64,000 nucleotides of DNA from Ignavibacteriaceae bacterium (GTDB lineage Bacteria > Bacteroidota > Ignavibacteria > Ignavibacteriales > Ignavibacteriaceae). Under the pieces are notes generated by a model. That model did not search any database. It saw nothing but the letters and a program-made list of their open reading frames with translations, and was not told the DNA's origin. This document shows, in pieces, positions 54,338 to 63,031 of the stretch (position 1 is the stretch's first letter; each line of letters starts with the position of its first letter). A program made the translations under genes and the position numbers. The stretch is taken from the NCBI GenBank assembly GCA_023229425.1, contig JALNZG010000011.1, forward strand, positions 58,737 to 122,736, in the 5' to 3' direction.

Positions 54338-54404
54338 ATTCTTAACTTGTTCTCAAATCTTGACTAAAGCATAAATATTTAATTGCGGATACAACTCATA
54401 TCAC

Positions 54405-54645
54405 TTATTCCATCAACAATTTTAGTTCGTTACCAATTAACCTTAATTGCAAGCTATAGATGGTTGATATCGTATAATCACTGCTAATTAATAATTGAAA
54501 ACCAACCGTGATAATTGTCATAGAACAATGATTCTTTTATTAGAGAAGTACTTTATTAAAGTTGATAATGAAGTCAATAGTATTCCAAGTAATTATAAAA
54601 ATTATCAACAGTTATAAGACTCTATTTATGGAACATTAATTGCTT
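54405..54645 (+). promoter_or_regulatory. Duplicated cytochrome control region without a cytochrome gene
   Basis: It is homologous to 51285-51525, including the dyad TTCTTTTATTAGAGAA (54532-54547) and a sigma-54 promoter TGGAACATTAATTGCTT (54629-54645, GG-N10-GC intact). It leads to ATG-AGA-ATA at 54677, opening a 71-residue frame (to 54892) whose inner start MKRIFKK resembles cytochrome starts (MKRIF, MKRYL) but has no heme motif or clear signal peptide. It may be a promoter feeding the fdh genes downstream, or a relic of a lost cytochrome gene. Confidence 0.6.
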
Positions 54646-54676
54646 AAAGCAATTATTTAATTGATTTTTATAAATT

Positions 54677-54892
54677 ATGAGAATATTTATGAAAAGAATT
54701 TTTAAAAAATATTGTTCAAAAAGTAATTCTCATTGTAAGTTCACCAAAATTATTTATCTGTTATTTTCTTCAATCCGATATTTTCTATTAGAAGAAGACT
54801 TTAAATTTCTCTACCATTCCTCTTTCAGCATCACTACTGTTTCCGCTGAAAAAGAATTAGAAATAAAATTTTTGTCGTTAAATAACACTTGA
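54677..54892 (+). CDS. Short doubtful ORF behind the duplicated sigma-54 promoter
   Basis: This 71-residue Lys/Phe/Ser-rich frame has no recognised family. Its second ATG (54686) begins MKRIFKK, like the leaders of the nearby cytochromes, but the sequence that follows lacks a clean hydrophobic core. It is best read as a relic or a leader peptide. The rest of 54893-54999 holds a small GTTCG-N5-CGAAC dyad at 54967-54981 and the ribosome site of fdhE. Confidence 0.3.
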   Translation: MRIFMKRIFKKYCSKSNSHCKFTKIIYLLFSSIRYFLLEEDFKFLYHSSFSITTVSAEKELEIKFLSLNNT

Positions 54893-54999
54893 GGTGCCGG
54901 AATGTTATCGAGATATATTGATATGGATCTCGACGCTAGTACCCATAGTATAGTCGCCGATGCCTGTTCGGCAAGCGAACGAATAGTATAGGAAAGGTT

Positions 55000-55890
55000 A
55001 TGTCTATAAAAACATTAGGGCAGATAAAAAAAGGTATAGAAGAATTAAAGAGGCAAGAACAATTTGAGGATTCTTCCCTGGTTGACCTGGAGAAACTTTT
55101 GAGATTTGAACTGGATTTCAAAAGAAAGATGAAGAAAAAGATTGATATCTCTTCTGTTTTTGCAAAAAACATTAAGGAAAAATTAGAAAATGGTGAACAC
55201 ATAGCAGATTTTTCAAATATCAAGATAGATAAGAAGTGGATTTTGGATGGATTCCGCAATATCTGTAATATAAGAAGACTATGTGATAGTGAGTTGGAAA
55301 AGGCAATTGAAAACGGTGATTTCGATTTATTAAGGTTGCAAAAGAACCTGATAATTGGTGATACTTTTTCTTTCAAGATTCCTTCAGACAAGTTCGGAAT
55401 AGATAGCGAGATTCTCTATTCGATTGCTCTGGGTATATTCAAACCGATTTTTGAACTCTGTGCTGAAGGGACAAAGGGTTTGTTCAATGATTATAAGTGG
55501 AAATATGGAAGATGTCCTTTTTGCGGAACCTATCCGCGTATGGCAAAATTTGAGAAAGAGGTTGGTAAAAGGAAGCTCTGGTGTCCTCTATGTAGTACTG
55601 AATGGGTATATGGAAGGGCGAAATGTCCTTTCTGTGAAAATGATAATCAGCAACTTCTTAGATTTTTCTCTGTTGAAGATAATAGTCCTTACAGGGTAGA
55701 TGCATGTGATGAATGTAAGGGTTATATAAAAACAGTTGATGAAAGAAAGAAGAGTATATACTGCACCCCTAAAACAGGGATCAAACCTTATGTAGAAGAA
55801 ATAACAATTTTTGAGATAGAAGATATAAAAACTTTCTATTTGGATAATATTGCTCAAAATGAAGGTTATAAAAAGTTGGCAAAAATATAA
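55000..55890 (+). CDS. fdhE: FdhE, formate dehydrogenase maturation protein
   Basis: This 296-residue protein starts from an ATG with AGGAAAGG just upstream. The N-terminal half is helical and charged. The C-terminal half holds four CXXC pairs (CPFC, CPLC, CPFC, CDEC, about residues 172-246) that form the rubredoxin-like zinc/iron sites of FdhE. The protein is needed for assembly of exported formate dehydrogenases. It leads the fdh operon, and the catalytic subunit gene follows within 60 bases. It ends in a short Lys-rich segment. Confidence 0.9.
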   Translation: MSIKTLGQIKKGIEELKRQEQFEDSSLVDLEKLLRFELDFKRKMKKKIDISSVFAKNIKEKLENGEHIADFSNIKIDKKWILDGFRNICNIRRLCDSELEKAIENGDFDLLRLQKNLIIGDTFSFKIPSDKFGIDSEILYSIALGIFKPIFELCAEGTKGLFNDYKWKYGRCPFCGTYPRMAKFEKEVGKRKLWCPLCSTEWVYGRAKCPFCENDNQQLLRFFSVEDNSPYRVDACDECKGYIKTVDERKKSIYCTPKTGIKPYVEEITIFEIEDIKTFYLDNIAQNEGYKKLAKI

Positions 55891-55948
55891 GGAAAAGAAG
55901 CGTATGAGAGTTAATAACCAAAATAAAAAAATGAAAGAGGGTCTAAAG

Positions 55949-58942
55949 ATGCAGTTCTCCCGAAGAACCTTTCTCAAGATTTCTGGTGCTACAGCTACAT
56001 GCGCAATCTTAGGAGATATGGGTTTTTGCCTCATGAAACCGAAGTCCGCTTATGCCCAGAACTTGAAGGTAAAGTATGGGAAAGAATCAACCACTATTTG
56101 TCCATATTGTGGTGTTGGCTGTGGGCAAATTGTTACGGCAAGCGATGGTAAGATTATCAACATTGAAGGTGACCCGGACCACCCGATTAATCAAGGCGCT
56201 TTATGTAGCAAAGGTAGTGCATTGTATCAGGTAGCTAATAATGAACGGAGACTAACTAAAATATTATATCGGGCTCCAAATAGTATCAAATGGGAAATAA
56301 AAACATGGGATTGGGCAATACAGGAGATTGCCAAGCGGGTTAAAACCACAAGGGATGCAAGTTTTAAATTGACAGACACAGCGGGATTAACCATAAACCG
56401 CACTGAGGCAATTGCCGCCTTAGGTGGTGCGGCTCATGATAATGAGGAGTGCTACCTGTGGTCAAAATTAATGAGAGCATTAGGGGTAGTATATTTAGAA
56501 CATCAGGCAAGACTATGCCATTCCCCTTCTGTGCCGGCTTTAGCCGAGTCATTCGGCAGAGGTGCGATGACCAATCACTGGATTGATATTGGTAACAGTG
56601 ATTGCATCATGATTATTGGTTCAAATGCCGCAGAAAATCACCCGATGGCATTCAAATGGGTGACAAAGGCTATGGAGAAAGGGGCAAAACTCATTCATGT
56701 TGACCCAAGGTTTACCAGAACCTCAAGTAAGGCCCATGTCTATGCCCAATTACGACCAGGGACTGACATAGCCTTTATTGGTGGGATTATCAACTACTGC
56801 CTGTTAAATAACCTTTTTCACAAGGATTATGTAGTGGAATACACTAATGCCTCCTATCTGATCAACCCTGATTTTAAGCTGTCAGATGCATCCGGCCTCT
56901 TCTCAGGGTATAATCTGGAGAAACGCAGTTATGATAAGGTAAGTTGGTCATATCAGTTAGATGAAAATGACATACCCCAAAAGGATAAGACGCTGGAAGA
57001 TCCAAATTGTGTCTTTCAACTGATGAAGAAACACTTTGGCAGGTATGATGTGGACACGGTTTGCAAGATCACCGGCACACCAAAAGATGTGTTTTTGACT
57101 GTGGCTAACACCTATTGTCAGACAGGCACGCCAAACAAATCAGGCACAATCCTTTATGCTATGGGTGCCACTCAACATACTGTTGGGGTTCAGTATATCC
57201 GTAGCTATGCGATAATTCAGATGTTGTTGGGTAATATGGGTATAGCTGGCGGTGGGATAAATGCCATGCGCGGTGAGTCAAATGTTCAGGGTTCAACGGA
57301 TATGGCGTTACTCTTCCATATTTTGCCAGGATATTTGAAATCCCCTATCCCGGAGAATAAGACACTATCCGATTATCTAACCAAATGGACACCCACATCT
57401 AAAGACCCCAAGAGTGCCAATTGGTGGCAGAATACACCAAAATATGCAACTTCACTTCTAAAGGCATGGTGGGGAGACAAGGCAACTAAGGAAAATGATT
57501 TTTGCTATTCCTACCTTCCTAAACGAAGCGGGGATTATTCATTTATTTCCTTATTTGAGGCAATGTATGCCGGTACAATTAAGGGATTGTTTGCTATGGG
57601 GCAGAATCCGGCGGTCGCTGGTCCAAACCTCAATATGGAACGGAAGGCATTGGAAAAACTTGATTGGATGGTGGTTATGGAACTCTGGGAAACAGAGACA
57701 GCAGAATTTTGGAAAAGACCGGGTGTTGACCCGACAAAGATTAATACCGAGGTATTTCTGCTTCCTGCGGCTGCCTCAGTTGAAAAGGAAGGAAGTATTA
57801 GCAATTCAGGCAGGTGGATGCAGTGGAGATATAAAGCAGTCAATCCTCCAGGAGAGGCAAAGGATGATCTGTGGATTATAAATAGGCTTTGCAAGGCAGT
57901 GAAGGAACTCTATGCTAAAGATAATGGGGCATTTCCCGGTCCGGTTGTTGATTTAAACTGGGATTATGGTGATGAACCGGATGTGCATAAGGTAGCCAAA
58001 GAGATAAATGGCTATGATGTCAATACAAAAAAACAGATTGCAAAGTTTGGTGACCTGAAAGATGATGGCTCAACAGCGTGTGGCAACTGGTTATACTGTG
58101 CAAGCTACACTGAGGATGGGAATATGTCTGCCCGCAGAAACCCTCAGGATGCACCCAATAACATTGGATTGTATCCGCAGTGGTCCTGGTGTTGGCCTGT
58201 AAATCGGCGGATTATCTACAATCGTGCCTCTTGCGACCCCACTGGTAATCCATGGGATCCCAATAAATGGGTGGTCAAATGGGATGATGTGTCCAAAAAA
58301 TGGGCAGGTGATGTGCCGGATGGTCCCTGGGCACCACAGGATAAATACCCATTTATTATGAATGTTGAGGGACATGCGAGGCTATTTGCTCAAGGTCTTG
58401 TGGAGGGACCATTCCCTGAACATTATGAGCCGCAGGAAAGCCCGGTTAAAAATATTATCTCCAATCAGCAGAGTAATCCCTGCACAAAGGTCTGGAATAC
58501 GTTGGGTGTTGACCTTTGGGGCACACAAGACAAATTCCCAATTATTGCCACTACCTTCCGTATGACAGAACATTGGCAGGCAGGGGCTATGACCCGAAAC
58601 CTGCCGTGGTTATGTGAGCTTGTGCCGGATACGTTTGTGGAAATAAGCAAATCCCTGGCGGCTAAAAAAGGGATTACACATGGTAGTAAGGTTGAAGTTA
58701 GCTCTGCACGGGGCAAGATGATTGCTTATGCCGTGGTAACTGACAGGATCAAGGCATTAAACCTCAACGGTTCAACCTACGAACAAGTAGGAATTGTGTG
58801 GCACTTTGGCTATAGTGGTCTTGCTACAGGAGACAGCGCCAATTGTTTAACTCCTCACATTGGAGATGCCAATACTATGATTCCAGAGTATAAGGCATTT
58901 CTCTGCGATATAAGAAGACTTAAGGAGGTGCAAAATGATTAA
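55949..58942 (+). CDS. Formate dehydrogenase catalytic (alpha) subunit, TAT-exported, cysteine type
   Basis: The protein has 997 residues from the ATG at 55949 (GAGGG upstream); the in-frame ATG at 55904 is an alternative. The twin-arginine motif SRRTFLK is at residues 4-10. The N-terminal 4Fe-4S site uses C51, C54, C58 and C86, and bis-MGD molybdopterin oxidoreductase domains follow. The residue that binds Mo/W is Cys190 (ARLCHS, codon TGC), where E. coli FdnG has selenocysteine, so no Sec machinery is needed. Length is close to FdnG/FdoG. It would oxidise formate to CO2 in the periplasm. It overlaps the iron-sulfur subunit gene by 8 bases. Confidence 0.92.
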   Translation: MQFSRRTFLKISGATATCAILGDMGFCLMKPKSAYAQNLKVKYGKESTTICPYCGVGCGQIVTASDGKIINIEGDPDHPINQGALCSKGSALYQVANNERRLTKILYRAPNSIKWEIKTWDWAIQEIAKRVKTTRDASFKLTDTAGLTINRTEAIAALGGAAHDNEECYLWSKLMRALGVVYLEHQARLCHSPSVPALAESFGRGAMTNHWIDIGNSDCIMIIGSNAAENHPMAFKWVTKAMEKGAKLIHVDPRFTRTSSKAHVYAQLRPGTDIAFIGGIINYCLLNNLFHKDYVVEYTNASYLINPDFKLSDASGLFSGYNLEKRSYDKVSWSYQLDENDIPQKDKTLEDPNCVFQLMKKHFGRYDVDTVCKITGTPKDVFLTVANTYCQTGTPNKSGTILYAMGATQHTVGVQYIRSYAIIQMLLGNMGIAGGGINAMRGESNVQGSTDMALLFHILPGYLKSPIPENKTLSDYLTKWTPTSKDPKSANWWQNTPKYATSLLKAWWGDKATKENDFCYSYLPKRSGDYSFISLFEAMYAGTIKGLFAMGQNPAVAGPNLNMERKALEKLDWMVVMELWETETAEFWKRPGVDPTKINTEVFLLPAAASVEKEGSISNSGRWMQWRYKAVNPPGEAKDDLWIINRLCKAVKELYAKDNGAFPGPVVDLNWDYGDEPDVHKVAKEINGYDVNTKKQIAKFGDLKDDGSTACGNWLYCASYTEDGNMSARRNPQDAPNNIGLYPQWSWCWPVNRRIIYNRASCDPTGNPWDPNKWVVKWDDVSKKWAGDVPDGPWAPQDKYPFIMNVEGHARLFAQGLVEGPFPEHYEPQESPVKNIISNQQSNPCTKVWNTLGVDLWGTQDKFPIIATTFRMTEHWQAGAMTRNLPWLCELVPDTFVEISKSLAAKKGITHGSKVEVSSARGKMIAYAVVTDRIKALNLNGSTYEQVGIVWHFGYSGLATGDSANCLTPHIGDANTMIPEYKAFLCDIRRLKEVQND

Positions 58943-59726
58943 GAAAGCAGTGCTTTTTGACCTTTCCAAATGTATTGCTTGTAGAAGTTGTCAGGTAGCT
59001 TGCAAACAGTGGAACAACCTCGCCGCGGAGAAGACTACTTTTTTTGAGGGTACTGGTTACCAAAACCCTAAAGACCTTTCTCCGAAGACTTGGACAGTTG
59101 TAAAGTTTTTTGAAAAGAAGGTCAATGGTAATATTATCTGGGCATTTAGAAAGCATCAATGTATGCAATGTTCTGATGCTGCTTGCATTACTGTCTGCCC
59201 TGTTAAGGCAATGACAAGGGATGAGAAAACAGACATTGTTTATGTTAATGAAAAACTCTGTATTGGATGCGGCGCATGTCAAGAATACTGTCCTTTCGGA
59301 GTCCCTCATGTGGACGAGAATGAAGAGAAGTCAAAGAAATGCACTTCCTGTATTGACAGAATCAATGATGGGCTCGAACCTGCCTGTGTGAAAGCCTGCC
59401 TAACTGAGGCGCTTGAATTTGGAAATAGAGAAGAACTGGTTATAAAGGCTAAGGCAAGGGCAAAAGAACTTGAGATTGCCGGGAAGAGACCTTATATCTA
59501 TGGTATAAAAGAACTGAAAGGGTTGAACAATATTTATATACTGCCGGAAGGGCTTGATTTATATGACCTTCCGAAAAGCCCCGAGGTTCCTAAGGATATT
59601 GGCTTACTCAATGACCTTCTTAAACCTTATAGTGTATTTACACTCACTGCTGCTGCTGTTGGGCTTGCAATAGGTTATCTGAAGACAGTGAGACATGAAC
59701 AGGTAAAGGAAAAAGAAAATGGATGA
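58935..59726 (+). CDS. Formate dehydrogenase iron-sulfur (beta) subunit
   Basis: This 263-residue protein has four cysteine clusters (CIACRSCQVAC, CMQCSDAACITVCP, CIGCGACQEYCP, CTSCIDR...CVKACL) for 4x[4Fe-4S]. One C-terminal hydrophobic helix (about 233-250, 'FTLTAAAVGLAIGYL') would anchor the dimer in the membrane, as in FdnH. It carries electrons from the catalytic subunit to the membrane. The usual next gene, a cytochrome b gamma subunit, is absent. Confidence 0.93.
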   Translation: MIKKAVLFDLSKCIACRSCQVACKQWNNLAAEKTTFFEGTGYQNPKDLSPKTWTVVKFFEKKVNGNIIWAFRKHQCMQCSDAACITVCPVKAMTRDEKTDIVYVNEKLCIGCGACQEYCPFGVPHVDENEEKSKKCTSCIDRINDGLEPACVKACLTEALEFGNREELVIKAKARAKELEIAGKRPYIYGIKELKGLNNIYILPEGLDLYDLPKSPEVPKDIGLLNDLLKPYSVFTLTAAAVGLAIGYLKTVRHEQVKEKENG

Positions 59727-59758
59727 TGCACTCACTTGCGGATACGTTCCCAAAACAA

Positions 59759-59780
59759 AAGGGTGGTTCATCCCACCCTT
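59759..59780 (+). terminator. Hairpin in the spacer after the FDH beta subunit gene
   Basis: A perfect 8-bp stem AAGGGTGG/CCACCCTT with a 6-base loop is followed by AAAAAATAAG, not by a T run. It may be an RNA processing or weak attenuation site rather than a true terminator. A 73-residue frame across it (59719-59940) shows no family and is not called. Confidence 0.5.
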
Positions 59781-59936
59781 AAAAAATAAGGAAGTGTTTT
59801 TATTAAAGATGAAAAACTTTATTGGACCCAAAGCATTTTGTAAACAGCTTTTGAAGAGTAATAAAGTTTGTGTGTATTCATTCGGGCATAAAATAACAAC
59901 TAAAAAATTCTTTATTAAGAAATGGAGAGAAAACTT

Positions 59937-60530
59937 ATGAAAAGAGTTGAACTTTTTCTATTACTATTAGTGATTGGTTCATTGTGGGGTTTTTTCGAAA
60001 TGCTTGCATTACCCGTTTTTGCTCTATGTGCAATTGGTTTATTCCTCATTGTACTTGGAAGACGTGTGATTGATTTTCCCGGGAGCAGCATAATTATTGG
60101 TCTGATAGTTTGTTTCTACAAATCTTATAGCGATCATTTTTTTATCTGTCAGTGGGCAGGCGTTATGGCGCTTGCCGGTTCGTTTGATCTTTTCGTAAGT
60201 ATAGTATTTAAAGAAAGTTGGTTCAAACGATTCAACCCGGTTCTTATAGGAGCGCTGACTAATGTAACTGCATTTTTTGTATTTGTCATAACTGTAACAT
60301 TTATTTTCAGTGAGCCAAACTGGGTTTCAGGAGGAATGGAGAGAGTTATCAAATATGCTCTTTATACAGCTTTACCGGCTGCTATTATCAGCGGTTTAAT
60401 AAGTGCGCCACTCGGCTTACTTGCAGGTTCTAAACTCAAAGAATATTATGCTTCATTTCCGCTAAAACTATTTCCCGGAATTTATTTAACCGCAACAATT
60501 TTATTATGGATTATAGCCGCTATTAAATAA
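59937..60530 (+). CDS. Six-TM membrane protein of unknown function in the fdh locus
   Basis: The protein has 197 residues from an ATG at 59937, placed after GGAGAG. About six hydrophobic helices are seen with few charged loops. Only one His is present (SDHFF), so it cannot be a usual diheme cytochrome b gamma subunit of FDH. Size and layout recall ECF-type S components, but no family motif was recognised. It ends 1 base before the fdhD start, so it is in the same operon. A role in membrane anchoring, cofactor uptake or quinone contact is open. Confidence 0.7.
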   Translation: MKRVELFLLLLVIGSLWGFFEMLALPVFALCAIGLFLIVLGRRVIDFPGSSIIIGLIVCFYKSYSDHFFICQWAGVMALAGSFDLFVSIVFKESWFKRFNPVLIGALTNVTAFFVFVITVTFIFSEPNWVSGGMERVIKYALYTALPAAIISGLISAPLGLLAGSKLKEYYASFPLKLFPGIYLTATILLWIIAAIK

Positions 60531-60531
60531 A

Positions 60532-61410
60532 ATGTTAGAAAATATTATAAAAATTATTAAATGGCAGTCTTTAAAGAATAAACCCGATAGCCTATTGCCA
60601 AATTCGGAATCTGATTGCGTTGCTAACGAATCTATACTTACTATCACCGTTAACAACGAAGAACTTATAAGTTTCTCATGCAGCCCGGCTAATCTTGAAG
60701 AAATGGCTGTCGGTTTTATTTTTTCAAGCGGTATTATATCCAGCCTTAATGAAATTGAAATGCTAAAACTTTGCTCTGCCAGCAATAAGGTTAGCTTCTT
60801 ATTAAAGGATAATATTTTTTTCAACAATAAGTTCTGGCAGAAACGCCAAACTATTACTTCCGGCTGCGGACAAGGAAAATCTTTTAATATTCAGACGCTG
60901 AAGAATAACATTCCCAAAATCACCGGTTCACTTCAAGTCAGCCCGGATTATATATGTGAGTTGTTTTCCGATCTAAGAAACATTTCACAAAGTTATAAAA
61001 ATACCGGCTGTATCCATCTTGCTGCTCTTATTAAAGAAGGGGGTCCATCTATTGTACGGGAAGATATTGGAAGGCATAATGCAATCGATAAAATCTTAGG
61101 CGCTGCCTTAAGGATTGAGGTGGATTTCTCAAAATACATTTTATGCTGTTCGGGTAGAATTTCATCAGATATGATATTAAAAGCCGGACGAGCCGGTATC
61201 CCCATTGTAGCATCAAGAGCGGCGCCTACCAGTCTTGCGGTTGATATCGCCGATGAATTGAACATTACGCTTATTGGTTTTGCAAGGGGTAGACGCTTGA
61301 ATATTTATACTCATCCGAAACGTATTTTGTTTAATAAACAGTTTGATGAATCCAAAATTCCGGAATTAGCTCAACAAGAATTAATTACTCTAAATGACAC
61401 ATTCTTATAA
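60532..61410 (+). CDS. fdhD: FdhD, formate dehydrogenase accessory sulfurtransferase
   Basis: This 292-residue protein shows the family parts 'EEMAVGFIFSSGII', the Cys loop 'TSGCGQG', 'REDIGRHNAIDKILG' and 'SGRISSDMILKAGRAGIPI'. FdhD passes sulfur from IscS to the molybdenum cofactor of FDH. In E. coli the loop is a CXXC pair (C121, C124); here the first Cys is kept and the second is Gly, as also happens in other homologues. The start follows the preceding stop by one base. It fits with fdhE, the FDH subunits and mobA as a complete maturation set. Confidence 0.9.
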   Translation: MLENIIKIIKWQSLKNKPDSLLPNSESDCVANESILTITVNNEELISFSCSPANLEEMAVGFIFSSGIISSLNEIEMLKLCSASNKVSFLLKDNIFFNNKFWQKRQTITSGCGQGKSFNIQTLKNNIPKITGSLQVSPDYICELFSDLRNISQSYKNTGCIHLAALIKEGGPSIVREDIGRHNAIDKILGAALRIEVDFSKYILCCSGRISSDMILKAGRAGIPIVASRAAPTSLAVDIADELNITLIGFARGRRLNIYTHPKRILFNKQFDESKIPELAQQELITLNDTFL

Positions 61411-61440
61411 ATACTTCAATTATTTTTCAGGAGACTAAAA

Positions 61441-62544
61441 ATGAAACCTTTATTTTCTATACTATTCAGTTTAGTAATCAGTTCTTCATTATTTGCCCAG
61501 GGATTGGAATTAAAACCATATGGGTTTATAAAAGGCGATGCGGTTTACTCATCCAAAGGCGTTAACTCTTTTGGTAATCCCAATCTTTCTTCTCCGCAAA
61601 TTGCTAACGGTGTTGATGAGGCAGCAGTAGGTTTTACTGCCAAGCATACGCGGTTTGGTTTGAAAGGATTGTTCGGTGATGAAGTTAAGGTAGGCGGAGT
61701 TGTTGAACTGGATTTTTTCAGTGCGAACGGATTTGATTCTAATGTTAATCCCCGTATCCGTCTTGCTTATGCTTCGGTTGCATGGGATAATCTTGAGTTA
61801 AGATTTGGACAGCAATGGGACATCTTCTCACCATTGAATGCAATAACAAATAACACCAACGGCAATCTTTGGTTCGGAGGTAATTTAGGTTTCCGACGTA
61901 GCCAGATACAGATGATCTATAAAATTCCCGCAAAGGAATTTCAGCCAACCATTCAATTAGCGCTTGCCGAAGCTTCTCGTGAAACTGGACCAGGTTTGGG
62001 AGATGATAACAAGGCGGTTCTCCCGATGGTTCAGGGTCGCTTATCAACAAAGTTTTTGGAAAACAAAACTATTGGTGTGTATTTCGTTTACGCAAAATTC
62101 TCTCCTGTACCTGATTCTTCTGATTTGGATTATGATTGTTCAGGTTTCGGCGCTGACTTCACATTACCTTTTAATAAATATTTTGAACTGTGTGGCGAAG
62201 TAAACATGGGAACGAACCTGAATAATGCCAATCTTTTTACAATTGCTGGTAACGGCAAAAAAAATGACAGCAGGAAAAACCTCGGTATCTGGGCTAACAT
62301 AAATTCCAAGATAAATGAACACTTTCATTTGGTAATTGGTGGAGGTTTGGATAAAAACCAAACTGATAATCTTGTTAATAAAGATATTGAGCAGAATTTT
62401 GTTATCTACGGTGATCTCATTTTCCCGATAACAAAGGAATTTTCAATCGCACTTGAGATCGGAAATATTACAACAAGCATTAAGGGAGCGGATAAAGATT
62501 ATTCTGCTTTAGTGGGAATTCTTTCAGGAAAAGTTAATTTCTAA
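61441..62544 (+). CDS. Outer-membrane porin (DcaP/trimeric porin-like)
   Basis: This 367-residue protein has a signal peptide (to 'SSLFAQ'). 'LKPYGFIKGDAVYSS' near the mature start, 'HTRFGLKG' and 'LRFGQQWDIFSP' match the pattern of DcaP-like and related anion porins. Alternating strands end in Phe (SGKVNF). It would let small solutes, perhaps formate, through the outer membrane. It follows fdhD by 30 bases with a GGAGA site and so may share its transcript. Confidence 0.75.
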   Translation: MKPLFSILFSLVISSSLFAQGLELKPYGFIKGDAVYSSKGVNSFGNPNLSSPQIANGVDEAAVGFTAKHTRFGLKGLFGDEVKVGGVVELDFFSANGFDSNVNPRIRLAYASVAWDNLELRFGQQWDIFSPLNAITNNTNGNLWFGGNLGFRRSQIQMIYKIPAKEFQPTIQLALAEASRETGPGLGDDNKAVLPMVQGRLSTKFLENKTIGVYFVYAKFSPVPDSSDLDYDCSGFGADFTLPFNKYFELCGEVNMGTNLNNANLFTIAGNGKKNDSRKNLGIWANINSKINEHFHLVIGGGLDKNQTDNLVNKDIEQNFVIYGDLIFPITKEFSIALEIGNITTSIKGADKDYSALVGILSGKVNF

Positions 62545-63031
62545 AAAGGAATACTTAGCGCAACAAGTTGCAAGTAAAAAGTAAAAATAATACGTTTGAA
62601 ATATCCCCGCAGATGCGGGACAGGCTTGACATAAAAAACAAAAATATTGTTTCCAATATTATAACCCGACAAAGCCGGAACCAAATAGTCAGCAGTTGGC
62701 AGTAAGCAGTCCACAGTCTTCAGTCAGCAGTTGTCACGAAAGCTTTCGGGAAATGTGAACATTCAATCATTCACCCATTCATTCATGCTGTCAAGTTTTT
62801 CGTCGCATAAATATTCTTACCGTTTTGAACAGAATATTTTTGCTAAATATTTAATTCAATCCATTATTCTTGGAACAGTTTCTGAATTAATCTACAATTC
62901 TATAGCGCAAGAACTTACTACACAATAATACAGTATAACGAAGGGGCGTTTCAAACGCCCATTTTGTTGAAATAAGTTTTGTTTTGATAAATTTCTTCGC
63001 TTATTTTCTATTGCACTTTTTGAGTTATTGA
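62545..63031. repeat. Spacer with short palindrome, phrase repeats and a terminator-like hairpin
   Basis: It holds CCCGC-AGAT-GCGGG (about 62605-62620), a run of CAGTTGGCAGTAAGCAGT-like phrases (62688-62738), ATTCATTC-like phrases (62760-62790), and the hairpin GGGCGT-TTCAA-ACGCCC (62944-62960) followed by ATTTTGTT, which may terminate the porin transcript. A 65-residue frame at 62731-62928 runs through these repeats and is not called. Confidence 0.55.

Noticed and set aside
56500..56530. Possible selenocysteine codon and SECIS element in the FDH catalytic gene
   Set aside because: The active-site codon at 56516-56518 is TGC (Cys), and the frame has no internal TGA.
59719..59940. 73-residue frame between the FDH beta subunit and the 6-TM protein, at first a candidate lost gamma subunit
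   Set aside because: It crosses a perfect hairpin, has no membrane helices or His pattern, and overlaps both neighbours; no support for a gene.
62731..62928. 65-residue frame in the spacer before mobA
   Set aside because: It runs through GCAGT and ATTCATTC phrase repeats and has no family or ribosome site.
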